Shown here piece after piece: positions 25,165 to 33,091 of a stretch of 43,499 bases of DNA. This stretch comes from Oceanibaculum indicum P24 (GTDB lineage Bacteria; Pseudomonadota; Alphaproteobacteria; Oceanibaculales; Oceanibaculaceae). How positions within the stretch are numbered: position 1 is the stretch's first letter; each line of letters starts with the position of its first letter. Location: the NCBI RefSeq assembly GCF_000299935.1, contig NZ_AMRL01000028.1:1-43499 (forward strand). The letters are read 5' to 3'. The notes below the pieces were generated by a model. It had not been told where the DNA came from, did no database searches, and saw only the letters and a list, made by a program, of their open reading frames with translations. The position numbers and the translations under genes were made by a program.

Positions 25165-26112
25165 CTACTTCCCGCCGTGCAGCGCCGTTTTCGGCAGCAT
25201 GGCGTGGATGCCCTTGTGCTGGTTCACCAGCTGGCTGACGCGCAGGTCGCAGGCCAGGCTGCACAGGGTATAGGCGTCCTCGCGGCTGAGGTTGGACTTG
25301 GCGCAGATCAGCTCGATCATGCCGCGCAGCGCGATCTTCGCCGCCTCGTCGAGGTCGGGGTCGAGGCCGATGGTGATGTAGTGCTTCGCGGTTTCGGCCT
25401 GCGGCAGTTTCAGGCTCATATCCTTGCGCACGATGAATTCGAAGGTCCCGCTCAGCGCCGTCTCGATGGCGGTGATGCAGACCTCGCCATCGCCCTGCAC
25501 GGCATGGCCGTCGCCGCAGGAGAACAGCGCGCCCTCGTTGAACACCGGCAGATAGAGCGTGGCGCCGGGGCGTATTTCCTTGATGTCGAGATTGCCGCCC
25601 ATGGCGCGCGGGATGATCGAGGTCTGCGCGCCCCAGCCCGCCGGCGGGGCGACGCCCATCACGCCGAAGAACGGGTCGAGCGGCAGATCGACGCCCCAGG
25701 GGAGCTTCGCCACCATCTTTTCCAGATCCATGCGGATGTGCATCAGGCGGGTTTCCGGGAACTCGTCCGGCAGCGTCCCACCGAGCGGCCGGATGATGTT
25801 CCAGCCCCATTCGTCACGCAGCTTCACATCAATGATGCGCACTTCCAGCACGTCGCCGGGCATTGCCCCCTTCACCGCCACCGGGCCGGTGAGGATATGG
25901 CCGGGCAACAGGCGCGGTGACTTCTGGTGAATCTCCTTCAGCTCCGGGCGCACCTTCAGGTCGCCGCCCGGCATCACCTCCGGCGCGCCGGAGACAGTGT
26001 GGATCGTCACCCGGTCGCCGGACTCCACCTCCAGCACCGGCCTGATCTTTGCGTCGAACGCGCCCCAGTGGCAGGTTTCGGGGCTGGAGGAGAGTTCGTG
26101 ATGCTTGCTCAT
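25165..26112 (-). CDS. Acetamidase/formamidase family protein
   Basis: This 315-residue protein belongs to the FmdA/AmdA family, which hydrolyses formamide, acetamide or related small amides to ammonia and the acid. Family blocks are DRVTIHTVSGAPEVMP near the N-terminus, HILTGPVAVKGAMPGDVLEV, then GVMGVAPPAGWG and LFSCGDGHAVQGDGEVC, with conserved acidic and histidine residues. The ribosome site before the ATG at 26112 is weak. An SDR gene is divergent, 181 bp away. A transporter is not adjacent. Substrate is not determined. Confidence 0.92.
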   Translation of the reverse strand: MSKHHELSSSPETCHWGAFDAKIRPVLEVESGDRVTIHTVSGAPEVMPGGDLKVRPELKEIHQKSPRLLPGHILTGPVAVKGAMPGDVLEVRIIDVKLRDEWGWNIIRPLGGTLPDEFPETRLMHIRMDLEKMVAKLPWGVDLPLDPFFGVMGVAPPAGWGAQTSIIPRAMGGNLDIKEIRPGATLYLPVFNEGALFSCGDGHAVQGDGEVCITAIETALSGTFEFIVRKDMSLKLPQAETAKHYITIGLDPDLDEAAKIALRGMIELICAKSNLSREDAYTLCSLACDLRVSQLVNQHKGIHAMLPKTALHGGK

Positions 26113-26293
26113 GGGAAGCCTGCGTGTCTTTCGGAAGGGATCGGCATTTGAACAGAGGGAGCCGGCGCTTGCCAGTGCCTTTGGAGCGGAGAGGACCGCA
26201 TATCAGCTCCTATCATCGGGCCGATGGCGCATCTCTGCTGGCTTGCCTACACTCCGCCCATCAAACCGAAACACCACACAAGAAAGACCGAAC

Positions 26294-27058
26294 ATGGATC
26301 TGGGACTGAAGGGCAAGAAGGCCGTTATCACCGGCGGCACACGGGGCATTGGCCGCGCCATCGTCGATATTCTGGCCGCCGAGGGCTGCGATGTGGCCTT
26401 CTGCGCGCGCAAGGAGGATGAGGTGAAGGCCGCCGTTCAGGCCGTCTCCGCCACCGGTGCGAAGGCCTATGGCGGTACCGCCGATGTCGGCGATGGCGAC
26501 AGCATCCGCGGCTTCATCGCCGATGCGGCGGCGAAGCTGGGCGGTATCGATATCCTCGTCGCCAATGTCAGCGCCATGGGCGGCGGCAATGAGGAGAGCG
26601 CCTGGCGTGCCAGCGTCGAGGTGGACATCATGGGCACCATGCGCACGGTGGAGGCCGCCCTGCCCTTCCTGGAGAAGGCCGGCAACGGCGCCATCGTCGC
26701 CATCTCCAGCGTGTCGGGCATCGAGATTTCCGCCGATACCGTGCGCTCCTACAACACGGTGAAGGCGGCGGTCGTCGCCTACATGTCAAACCTTGCCAAG
26801 GCGCATGCCGGCAAGGGCATCCGCGCCAACACTGTTTCCCCCGGCACGATCTATTTCGAGGGCGGCGTATGGGGCCGCACCAAGATCAACGATCCGGCGC
26901 GCTACGAGCATTTCCTGAAGAAGAACCGCGCCGGCCGCATGGGCACGCCGGAGGAAGTGGCCCGCGCCGCCGTGTTCCTGGCGAGCCCGGCCGCCAGCTT
27001 CGTCTCCGGCACCAATCTGGTCGTGGATGGCGCCTACACCAACCGCATCCAGTTCTGA
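26294..27058 (+). CDS. Short-chain dehydrogenase/reductase
   Basis: This is a 254-residue classical SDR. The NAD(P) loop is TGGTRGIG (residues 13-20). The catalytic residues are the serine in ISSVSG (near 140), Y153 and K157 in SYNTVKAA. The C-terminus has the standard SPAASFVSGTNLVVDGAYT. An AAGAAAG site precedes the chosen ATG at 26294, and the frame open upstream to 26105 overlaps the divergent promoter region and is not protein-like. It lies just before the nonulosonate genes but is separated from pseF by a hairpin, so joint action is uncertain. The substrate is unknown. Confidence 0.9.
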   Translation: MDLGLKGKKAVITGGTRGIGRAIVDILAAEGCDVAFCARKEDEVKAAVQAVSATGAKAYGGTADVGDGDSIRGFIADAAAKLGGIDILVANVSAMGGGNEESAWRASVEVDIMGTMRTVEAALPFLEKAGNGAIVAISSVSGIEISADTVRSYNTVKAAVVAYMSNLAKAHAGKGIRANTVSPGTIYFEGGVWGRTKINDPARYEHFLKKNRAGRMGTPEEVARAAVFLASPAASFVSGTNLVVDGAYTNRIQF

Positions 27059-27070
27059 TCCAGCTTGCAT

Positions 27071-27103
27071 CCGCGCCCCGCTTCCGTTGAGGATGGGGCG
27101 CGG
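27071..27103. terminator. 9-bp perfect hairpin between SDR gene and pseF
   Basis: CCGCGCCCC (27071-27079) and GGGGCGCGG (27095-27103) form a perfect stem around a 15-base loop, 12 bases after the SDR stop codon. No T-run follows, so it may be a weak terminator or a transcript-stabilising structure. Confidence 0.4.
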
Positions 27104-27132
27104 TATTGGGAGCTGGACATGGACGGTAGCCG

Positions 27133-27828
27133 ATGAAGGTGGCGGTGATCCCGGCGCGGGGCGGCAGCAAGCGCATCCCGCGCAAGAACATCAAGGATTT
27201 CTGCGGCCGGCCGATGATCGCCTGGAGCATCATCGCGGCGCAGAAATCCGGCCTGTTCGACCATATCATCGTCTCCACCGAGGATGCCGAGATCGCGCAG
27301 GTGGCGCGCGAATGGCGGGCGGAAACGCCGTTCACCCGACCGACCGACCTTGCCGACGATCATACCGGCACCACACCGGTTGTCGCTCATGCCGTGGAGT
27401 GGATGCAGGACCAGGGCTGGCCAGTAGAGGCGGTGTGCTGCCTCTACCCCGCCTCCCCCTTCATCCATGCCGAGGATATCCGCGCGGGACTTGACCTGCT
27501 GCAATCGGGCGACTGGGCCTATGCCTTCACCGTCACGGACTTCCCCGCCCCGATCTTCCGCTCCTTCCGGCAATTGCCCGAAGGCGGGGTGGAGATGTTC
27601 TTCCCCGAACATGCCCTCACCCGATCCCAGGATTTGCCGGAGGCGCTGCATGACGCGGCGCAGTTCTACTGGGGCACGCCGGAGGCCTGGCGTTCCGGCA
27701 AGCCGATGTTCGCGCCACACACCATTCCGCTGCGCATTCCGCGCTGGCGCGTGCAGGATATCGACAATGAGGATGACTGGGTCCGCGCCACCCACCTCTT
27801 CCGATTGCTGGAACTGCATAAGGGCTGA
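27133..27828 (+). CDS. pseF: Pseudaminic acid cytidylyltransferase
   Basis: The 231-residue enzyme activates a nonulosonic acid with CTP to give the CMP-sugar donor. The signature IPARGGSKRIPRKNI occupies residues 6-20, followed by DFCGRPMIAWSI and IIVSTEDAEIAQVA. The blocks VCCLYPASPFIHAEDI and DNEDDWVRA fit the PseF branch better than NeuA or LegF. It is the first gene of a tightly packed plus-strand unit (pseF, methyltransferase, GNAT, ATP-grasp, HAD). The next gene begins 6 bases after its stop. The branch call (pseudaminic rather than legionaminic) is supported by pseB and pseC 10 kb away. Confidence 0.88.
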   Translation: MKVAVIPARGGSKRIPRKNIKDFCGRPMIAWSIIAAQKSGLFDHIIVSTEDAEIAQVAREWRAETPFTRPTDLADDHTGTTPVVAHAVEWMQDQGWPVEAVCCLYPASPFIHAEDIRAGLDLLQSGDWAYAFTVTDFPAPIFRSFRQLPEGGVEMFFPEHALTRSQDLPEALHDAAQFYWGTPEAWRSGKPMFAPHTIPLRIPRWRVQDIDNEDDWVRATHLFRLLELHKG

Positions 27829-27834
27829 CCGGGC

Positions 27835-28722
27835 ATGACGATCGACGATTCCCGCCTCAAGCGCCATCCGCTGGGTTTTCTCCAGGCGGCCCCGATGCCG
27901 ACCGCCCAGGAGCTGAGCGACTATTACGCCAGCTATTACCAGCAGGAGCGCAGCAACTACCGGAAATCCTACACTGCGCAGGAGCACGCCTTCTTCGACG
28001 CCAAGCTCGCTCAGCGCGCGGCCCTGGCGGAAAGACTGCGCGGCACGGGTACGCCCGGCCGCTTCCTGGATGTTGGCTGCGGCGAGGGTTTCGCGCTGGC
28101 CTGGTTCAGACGCGAAGGCTGGCACGTCGAGGGGATTGATCACAGCCTGGCCGGCATCAAGGCGATGAATCCCGATCTGTCGGACGCCGTCACTGCCGGC
28201 GACCTGTTCGGACTGCTGGATACGCGTATCGAGGCTGGCGAAAAACACGACCTCGTCTGGCTGACCAACGTGCTGGAACATGTGACCGATCCGGTCGGGC
28301 TGCTGGAACGGCTGCGCCGGCTGGTCGCCCCCGGCGGCGTGCTGGCGGTGACCGTGCCGAATGACGGCTCCGCCTATCAGGAAAAGCTGCTGGCCGATGG
28401 CCATATTCCGGAGCGGTTCTGGATCGCCCTGCCCGACCATCTGGCCTATTTCACGCGCGAGAGCCTGCGCTCCATCGCCGGGGCAACCGGCTGGGACTGC
28501 CGGGAGATCATCGGCGACTTCCCCATCGACCTGTTTCTGATGCATGACGGCTCCAACTATGTGCGCGACCGCGCGCAGGGCGCTTCAGCGCACCGCGCCC
28601 GCGTGGAGATGGAACTGCTGCTGGCCGAACAGCCGGCCGAGGCGGTGAACCGCTTCTATGCCGCGCTGGCCGAGGTCGGGCTGGGCCGCAACATCACCGC
28701 CTTCCTGATGCCGCGCGACTGA
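27835..28722 (+). CDS. Class I SAM-dependent methyltransferase in the nonulosonate cassette
   Basis: This 295-residue protein has a SAM-binding loop FLDVGCGEGFALAWFRREGW (near residue 77). An acidic EGIDHS follows, then HDLVWLTNVLEHVTDPVGLL (near 140) and the post-methyltransferase strand LVAPGGVLAVTVPNDGS. A short N-terminal helical part (HPLGFLQAAPMPTAQELSDY) looks like the entry module of bacterial glycan methyltransferases. It starts 6 bases after pseF and ends 5 bases before the GNAT gene, so it is co-transcribed and probably modifies the sugar or a glycan intermediate. The acceptor is unknown. Confidence 0.83.
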   Translation: MTIDDSRLKRHPLGFLQAAPMPTAQELSDYYASYYQQERSNYRKSYTAQEHAFFDAKLAQRAALAERLRGTGTPGRFLDVGCGEGFALAWFRREGWHVEGIDHSLAGIKAMNPDLSDAVTAGDLFGLLDTRIEAGEKHDLVWLTNVLEHVTDPVGLLERLRRLVAPGGVLAVTVPNDGSAYQEKLLADGHIPERFWIALPDHLAYFTRESLRSIAGATGWDCREIIGDFPIDLFLMHDGSNYVRDRAQGASAHRARVEMELLLAEQPAEAVNRFYAALAEVGLGRNITAFLMPRD

Positions 28723-28727
28723 CGCCG

Positions 28728-29324
28728 ATGGACAGCCCGCCCGTCACCTATGCCTGCATGCCGCATCCGGTACTGGAAGCCGGCAGCCTGTCGGTACGCG
28801 CGGTGCAGAAGACGGAGATCGAGGCGATCCGGCAGTGGCGCAATGCGCAGATCGATGTGCTGCGCCAGGCCGCGCCGATCACGCCAGAGCAGCAGGAGGC
28901 CTATTTCGCGCGGCATATCTGGCCACAGCTCGACAGTTCGCAGCCAGACACGATTCTGGTCAGCTATCGGGAAGAGGACCGGCTGATCGGCTATGGCGGG
29001 CTGGTGCATGTCGCCTGGGCGCACCGGCGGGCCGAGGTCTCCTTCCTGCTCGACCCGGTTCATATCGGCGACGAGAAGGTCGTTGCCCGCTATTTCGGTG
29101 CCTTTCTTGGCCTGATGAAAAGGCTGGCCTTCGCCGATCTTGGGCTGAACCGGCTGTGCACCGAGACCTATGCGATCCGCCCGCATTACGTCGCCATGCT
29201 GGAAGAGAACGGCTTCCGGCGGGAAGGCGTGCTGCGCCAGCATGTCTGGATCGGCGGGCAGCCGGTCGATTCGATCCTGCAGGGCTGTCTTGCCGGAGAC
29301 GGTGAGTGGGCGGATGAGCAGTAA
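28728..29324 (+). CDS. GNAT N-acetyltransferase, possible PseH role
   Basis: This 198-residue GNAT-fold protein has the acceptor and acetyl-CoA pattern IRQWRNAQIDVLRQ (near 35), LIGYGGLVHVAWAHRRAEVS (near 85) and LCTETYAIRPHYVAMLEENG (near 145), ending FRREGVLRQHVWIGGQPVD. The family includes PseH, which N-acetylates the C4 amine of UDP-4-amino-4,6-dideoxy-AltNAc. PseH proteins are usually shorter (about 160-180 residues). Given pseB, pseC, pseF and pseI nearby, this is the only candidate for that step in the window. It overlaps the next gene by 11 bases. Confidence 0.78.
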   Translation: MDSPPVTYACMPHPVLEAGSLSVRAVQKTEIEAIRQWRNAQIDVLRQAAPITPEQQEAYFARHIWPQLDSSQPDTILVSYREEDRLIGYGGLVHVAWAHRRAEVSFLLDPVHIGDEKVVARYFGAFLGLMKRLAFADLGLNRLCTETYAIRPHYVAMLEENGFRREGVLRQHVWIGGQPVDSILQGCLAGDGEWADEQ

Positions 29325-30279
29325 CCGCCATCTTCTGGTGACCAGTGCCGCGCGCAAGATCCCGCTGCTGCGCGCAGCGATCAGCGCCGCGCGGAAACTG
29401 TCGCCCGACATGCAGGTGCTGGCCGGCGATCTCGACCCGGACGCCCCGGCGCAATATGTCGCCGACGGGTTCTGGGTCATGCCGCGCACAGACGATACGG
29501 CACTGGACGCGCTGATTGCCGGCTGCAGGGAGCGTGGCATCGGCTTCGTATTGCCGACGCGCGATGGCGAATTGCTGTTCTGGGCGCGGCACAAGGCACG
29601 CTTCGCCGGCGAGGGCATCGCGGTGCTGGTCTCGCCGGAGGAGAGCGTGACGCGCTGCCTCGACAAGCTGGCCTTCGCGCGCTTCGGACAGTCGGGTGGC
29701 CTGCCCTTCATTCCGGCCTTCGAAGGGCTGGAGGATGCCGGCCCCGCTCCCTACGCCGTTAAGGAGAGATTCGGCGCCGGCTCGCGCGCCATCGGCCTGA
29801 ACCTCGATGCGGCTTCCGCGCAGGAGCATGCCAAGGGGCTGACCGCGCCGATCTTCCAGCCCTTCATCGAAGGTATGGAAATCAGCGTCGATGCCTGGAT
29901 CGACAGAAACCACAAGATGAAGGGGCTGGTCCTGCGTCGCCGCGACCGGGTGGTGGACGGCGAATCGCAGGTGACGACGACATTCCGCGATGCCGCCATT
30001 GAGGATGCCGCCCGTACGGCGCTGGAAGCGCTGCAGCTCTGCGGGCCGGTGGTCATGCAGATCCTGATCGACAGGGCCAGCCAGCCGCACATCATAGAAT
30101 GCAACAGCCGGTTCGGCGGCGCCTCCACCGCCGGCATCGCTGCCGGGCTGGACTCGCTGTACTGGAGCCTCGCAGAGGCCGCGGGCAAGGATGTCGTCGC
30201 CCTGCCCTTCGCCCGCATTTCCGGCGAGGTGCGGCAGGTGCGCCTGCCCGCCGACACGCATTTCATCCTGCCGGCATGA
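29314..30279 (+). CDS. ATP-grasp domain protein in the nonulosonate cassette
   Basis: From the ATG at 29314 (MSSNRHLLVTSAARKIPLL) the product is 321 residues. It follows the carbamoyl-phosphate-synthase-like ATP-grasp layout: an N-terminal Rossmann-like part (VLAGDLDPDAPAQYVADGFW), then YAVKERFGAGSRAIGLNL (ATP lysine and glycine loop, near 148), then IFQPFIEGMEISVDAW (near 185) and VVMQILIDRASQPHIIECNS, with the metal-binding Glu/Asn in IIECNSRFGG. A GTG at 29302 is an alternative start. It overlaps the GNAT gene by 11 bases and the HAD gene by 4. Such enzymes ligate an amine or thiol to a carboxylate using ATP. The partners here are unknown. Confidence 0.85.
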   Translation: MSSNRHLLVTSAARKIPLLRAAISAARKLSPDMQVLAGDLDPDAPAQYVADGFWVMPRTDDTALDALIAGCRERGIGFVLPTRDGELLFWARHKARFAGEGIAVLVSPEESVTRCLDKLAFARFGQSGGLPFIPAFEGLEDAGPAPYAVKERFGAGSRAIGLNLDAASAQEHAKGLTAPIFQPFIEGMEISVDAWIDRNHKMKGLVLRRRDRVVDGESQVTTTFRDAAIEDAARTALEALQLCGPVVMQILIDRASQPHIIECNSRFGGASTAGIAAGLDSLYWSLAEAAGKDVVALPFARISGEVRQVRLPADTHFILPA

Positions 30280-30947
30280 TCCTGGTCTTCGACCTCGACG
30301 ACACGCTGTACGACGAAAGCCGCTTCGTCGAGAGCGGCTTCCGCGCCGTCGCCCGTTTCGGCAAGCAGCAATTCGGCTGGGACGAACAGGACTCGCTGGC
30401 GCAGATGCTGGAGACGCTGGTGCGCGAGGGGCGTGGCGCGGTGTTCGACCGCTGGCTGGCGGCGCATGGGCAGCACGGCAAGGCGCTGGTTGCGGCCTGT
30501 GTGAAGGCCTACCGCCACCACAAACCGACGCTGTCGCTGTTCCCGAAAGCGGCTTCGCTGCTGCCCTCCTTGTCGGCCTATCCGCTCTATCTCGTCACTG
30601 ACGGGCACAAGATCGTGCAGGCCAACAAGGTGGAAGCACTCGGCATCGCGCCGCTGTTCCGCAAATGCTTCATCACGCACCGCTACGGCATCCGGCACGC
30701 CAAGCCCTCGCCCTACTGCTTCGAGCTGATCCGGCGGCGGGAAAAAGCGGACTGGCGGCAGATTGTCTATATCGCCGACGATCCGTCGAAGGATTTCGTC
30801 GGGCTGAATCCGCTGGGCGCGCAGACCGTGCGCGTGCTGACCGGCCGGCACCGGCATGTCGTGGCGAAACCGGGCTTCGAGGCGCGCCACACCATCCCCG
30901 ACCTGTTTTCCTTCTCTTCCCTGCTGGCGGAGATGGAACGAGGTTAA
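30276..30947 (+). CDS. HAD-superfamily hydrolase in the nonulosonate cassette
   Basis: This is a 223-residue phosphatase-like protein. Motif I is FDLDDTLYDES with nucleophile D6 and acid/base D8. Motif II is LVTDGHK, the lysine motif is AKPSPYCFELI, and motif IV is YIADDPSKDFVG, all intact. The start ATG overlaps the ATP-grasp stop codon (ATGA), which indicates coupled translation. It is the last gene of the plus-strand unit, ending 10 bp before the convergent pseI stop codon. In this setting it may dephosphorylate the nonulosonate-9-phosphate or an ATP-grasp product. In pseudaminic acid synthesis proper no phosphatase is needed, so the role is open. Confidence 0.85.
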   Translation: MILVFDLDDTLYDESRFVESGFRAVARFGKQQFGWDEQDSLAQMLETLVREGRGAVFDRWLAAHGQHGKALVAACVKAYRHHKPTLSLFPKAASLLPSLSAYPLYLVTDGHKIVQANKVEALGIAPLFRKCFITHRYGIRHAKPSPYCFELIRRREKADWRQIVYIADDPSKDFVGLNPLGAQTVRVLTGRHRHVVAKPGFEARHTIPDLFSFSSLLAEMERG

Positions 30948-30957
30948 AGCCTCCTGG

Positions 30958-32025
30958 TTAGGCCCCGGGCACGCCGCCTTCCACCATATCGGCCTTGAAC
31001 GCCTCGCCGCGCTTCAGGTCACGCGACGCCTTGCGGCCCAGCACGGCATCCAGATATTTCGGCAGCAACCCGTGTGCCGGGCGGATGGAGCGCACCGAGG
31101 CCTCGGTAATCGTCTCGCCCTTCTTCACATCCGCCACGACATAGAGCGAGCGGCGGAACCGCAAGGAATCCTGCTCCGCCTCGGTCGGGCCATAGACGGG
31201 CGTGCCCAGGGCGGCCTGCGCCGCGCACGTATCGGCCACCAGCGTTGCCAGCTCCGCCGGCTCCAGCGAGAAGGCGCTGTCCACGCCGCCATCGGCGCGG
31301 GCCAGGGTGAAATGCTTCTCGATCAGTGAGGCGCCCAGCCCGATTGCCACGGTGGAGGCCAGCGTGCCCATCGAATGGTCAGACAGTCCGACCACCGTGC
31401 CCAGCCGCGCCGCCAGATCGGGAATGTTCGACAGGTTCGCGCGCTCGATCGGCGTCGGATAGGCGCTGATGCAGTGCAGGACGGCGATCTCCTTCGCCCC
31501 GGCCTCGCGCGCGGCGGCCACCGCCTCCTCGATCTCCTCGAAGGTCGCCATGCCGGTGGACAGGATCAGCGGCTTGCCGGTCCGCGCCACGAGCCGGATC
31601 AGCGGGATATCGACGATTTCCGACGAGGCGATCTTGTAAACCGGCGCATCCAGCGATTCCAGCAGTTCGACCGCAGTCGGGTCAAACGGGGCGGAGAAGA
31701 TGGTGATGCCGATTTCCCGCGCGTGCCGGAACAGCGGTTCGTGCCATTCCCACGGCGTATGCGCGTCCTGGTACAGGTCATACAGGCGCTGGCCTTCCCA
31801 CAGCCCCTTGCCGACGCGGAAATCCGGCCCGTCATGGTCGATGGTGATGGTATCGGCGCGGTAGGTCTGCAGCTTCACCGAATCGGCACCGGCCGCCTTC
31901 GCCGCGTCCAGGATGGCGAGTGCGCGTCCGATATCGCCATTATGATTGCCCGACATCTCCGCCACGATATAGGGCGGATGACCCGGCCCGACCGGCCGGC
32001 CGTCAATGGTCATCATGGGAGGCAT
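30958..32025 (-). CDS. pseI: Pseudaminic acid synthase
   Basis: The 355-residue enzyme condenses phosphoenolpyruvate with a 2,4-diacetamido-6-deoxyhexose to give the nine-carbon acid. The NeuB-fold signature IVAEMSGNHNG is at residues 20-30, followed by GADSVKLQTYRADTITID, then ILSTGMATFEEIEEAV and VGLSDHSMGT. The C-terminal antifreeze-like SAF domain is complete (RSLYVVADVKKGETITEASV, then RPAHGLLPKYL, then AVLGRKASRDLKRGE). The start at 32025 has AAGG 7 bases upstream; the frame stays open far beyond but is not protein-like. It is convergent to the cassette, not inside it. Confidence 0.93.
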   Translation of the reverse strand: MPPMMTIDGRPVGPGHPPYIVAEMSGNHNGDIGRALAILDAAKAAGADSVKLQTYRADTITIDHDGPDFRVGKGLWEGQRLYDLYQDAHTPWEWHEPLFRHAREIGITIFSAPFDPTAVELLESLDAPVYKIASSEIVDIPLIRLVARTGKPLILSTGMATFEEIEEAVAAAREAGAKEIAVLHCISAYPTPIERANLSNIPDLAARLGTVVGLSDHSMGTLASTVAIGLGASLIEKHFTLARADGGVDSAFSLEPAELATLVADTCAAQAALGTPVYGPTEAEQDSLRFRRSLYVVADVKKGETITEASVRSIRPAHGLLPKYLDAVLGRKASRDLKRGEAFKADMVEGGVPGA

Positions 32026-32193
32026 GGCCGCACCTTTCCGCCTGTGCCGGATGCGGCGCCGGAGCTCAACCCCCTGCACAACCGCCGCATCTTGTGGTGT
32101 AGTAATGACTAACCCCATGATATACGCAAAGTGGGGGTGTGCGCCACAGCCTGTTGTCGTGACGTGCCGCAGCATGACCGAAGGAGCCGAAGC

Positions 32194-32949
32194 ATGGCCG
32201 AAGACAAGCCCATCCGTACCCTCGTCGGCTCGACGCAATCCGAATCCGAGCGCAAGCTGGAGCTGGTGCGGCGCCTGCGCAACTCGCCTATTCCGGATCA
32301 GGAACTGCTGGACAATATCGGCCTCTACCTCACCCGCCAGACCCTGTCGCGCATCAATTTCATGCAGATGCTCTACCGGATGATCGTGCCGGTGCATGGC
32401 GTGATCATGGAATTCGGCGTGCGCTGGGGGCAGAACATGGCGCTGTTCTCGGCGCTGCGCGGCATCCATGAGCCCTACAACTACAACCGCATGGTGATCG
32501 GCTTCGACACCTTCGAGGGCTTTCCGTCGGTCGGCCCGGAGGATGGCGGGCGCGTGCAGGCAGGCGATTACGGCGTTGCCGAAAACTGGATGGGTGAGCT
32601 GGAGGATATACTCGGCTTCCATACCCAGAATGCGCCGATACCGCACAAGACCAAGCACAGGCTGGTCAAGGGCGACGCCACCGAAACCCTGCCCGCCTAT
32701 CTGCAGGAGCACCCGGAAACCATCGTCGCGCTGGCCTATTTCGACTTCGATATCTACAAGCCGACGCGCGACTGCCTGGAGGCGATCCTGCCGCATCTGA
32801 CAAAGGGCAGCGTGCTGGCCTTCGACGAGCTGAACATGCCCGAATTCCCAGGCGAAACCCTTGCCGTGCGCGAGGTGCTGGGCCTGTCGCGCTACGCCAT
32901 CCGCCGCGACCCGTCGAGCCCGCTGACCTCCTACATGGTGATCGAATGA
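32194..32949 (+). CDS. TylF-like SAM-dependent methyltransferase
   Basis: The 251-residue protein starts MAEDKPIRTLVGSTQSE, with AAGGAG 7 bases before the ATG. It has the family blocks GVIMEFGVRWGQNMALFSAL (SAM entry, near residue 70), MVIGFDTFEGFPSVGPEDGG, then IVALAYFDFDIYKPTRDCLE and LAFDELNMPEFPGET. These resemble macrocin/TylF-type O-methyltransferases, a group common in bacterial glycan islands and often misannotated. It precedes the double TPR-glycosyltransferase gene by 142 bp on the same strand, so it may methylate the flagellar sugar. The acceptor is not known. Confidence 0.78.
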   Translation: MAEDKPIRTLVGSTQSESERKLELVRRLRNSPIPDQELLDNIGLYLTRQTLSRINFMQMLYRMIVPVHGVIMEFGVRWGQNMALFSALRGIHEPYNYNRMVIGFDTFEGFPSVGPEDGGRVQAGDYGVAENWMGELEDILGFHTQNAPIPHKTKHRLVKGDATETLPAYLQEHPETIVALAYFDFDIYKPTRDCLEAILPHLTKGSVLAFDELNMPEFPGETLAVREVLGLSRYAIRRDPSSPLTSYMVIE

Positions 32950-33091
32950 AGCAGGCCGGCGCAGCGCGGGGCATAATGTCTGGCATCGGCACCCCACTAT
33001 TACTACCCTGCTGGGGAACCGGACGGTGTTCTTGTATGTCCGCCCGTGAGCTGATCCGCCTTGTCCGCCCCCTTTCCCCGGCAAGCCAGAG

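Noticed and set aside
30099-30275. Upstream extension of the HAD protein frame
   Set aside because: It overlaps the conserved end of the ATP-grasp gene, and the HAD motif I begins right after the ATG at 30276.
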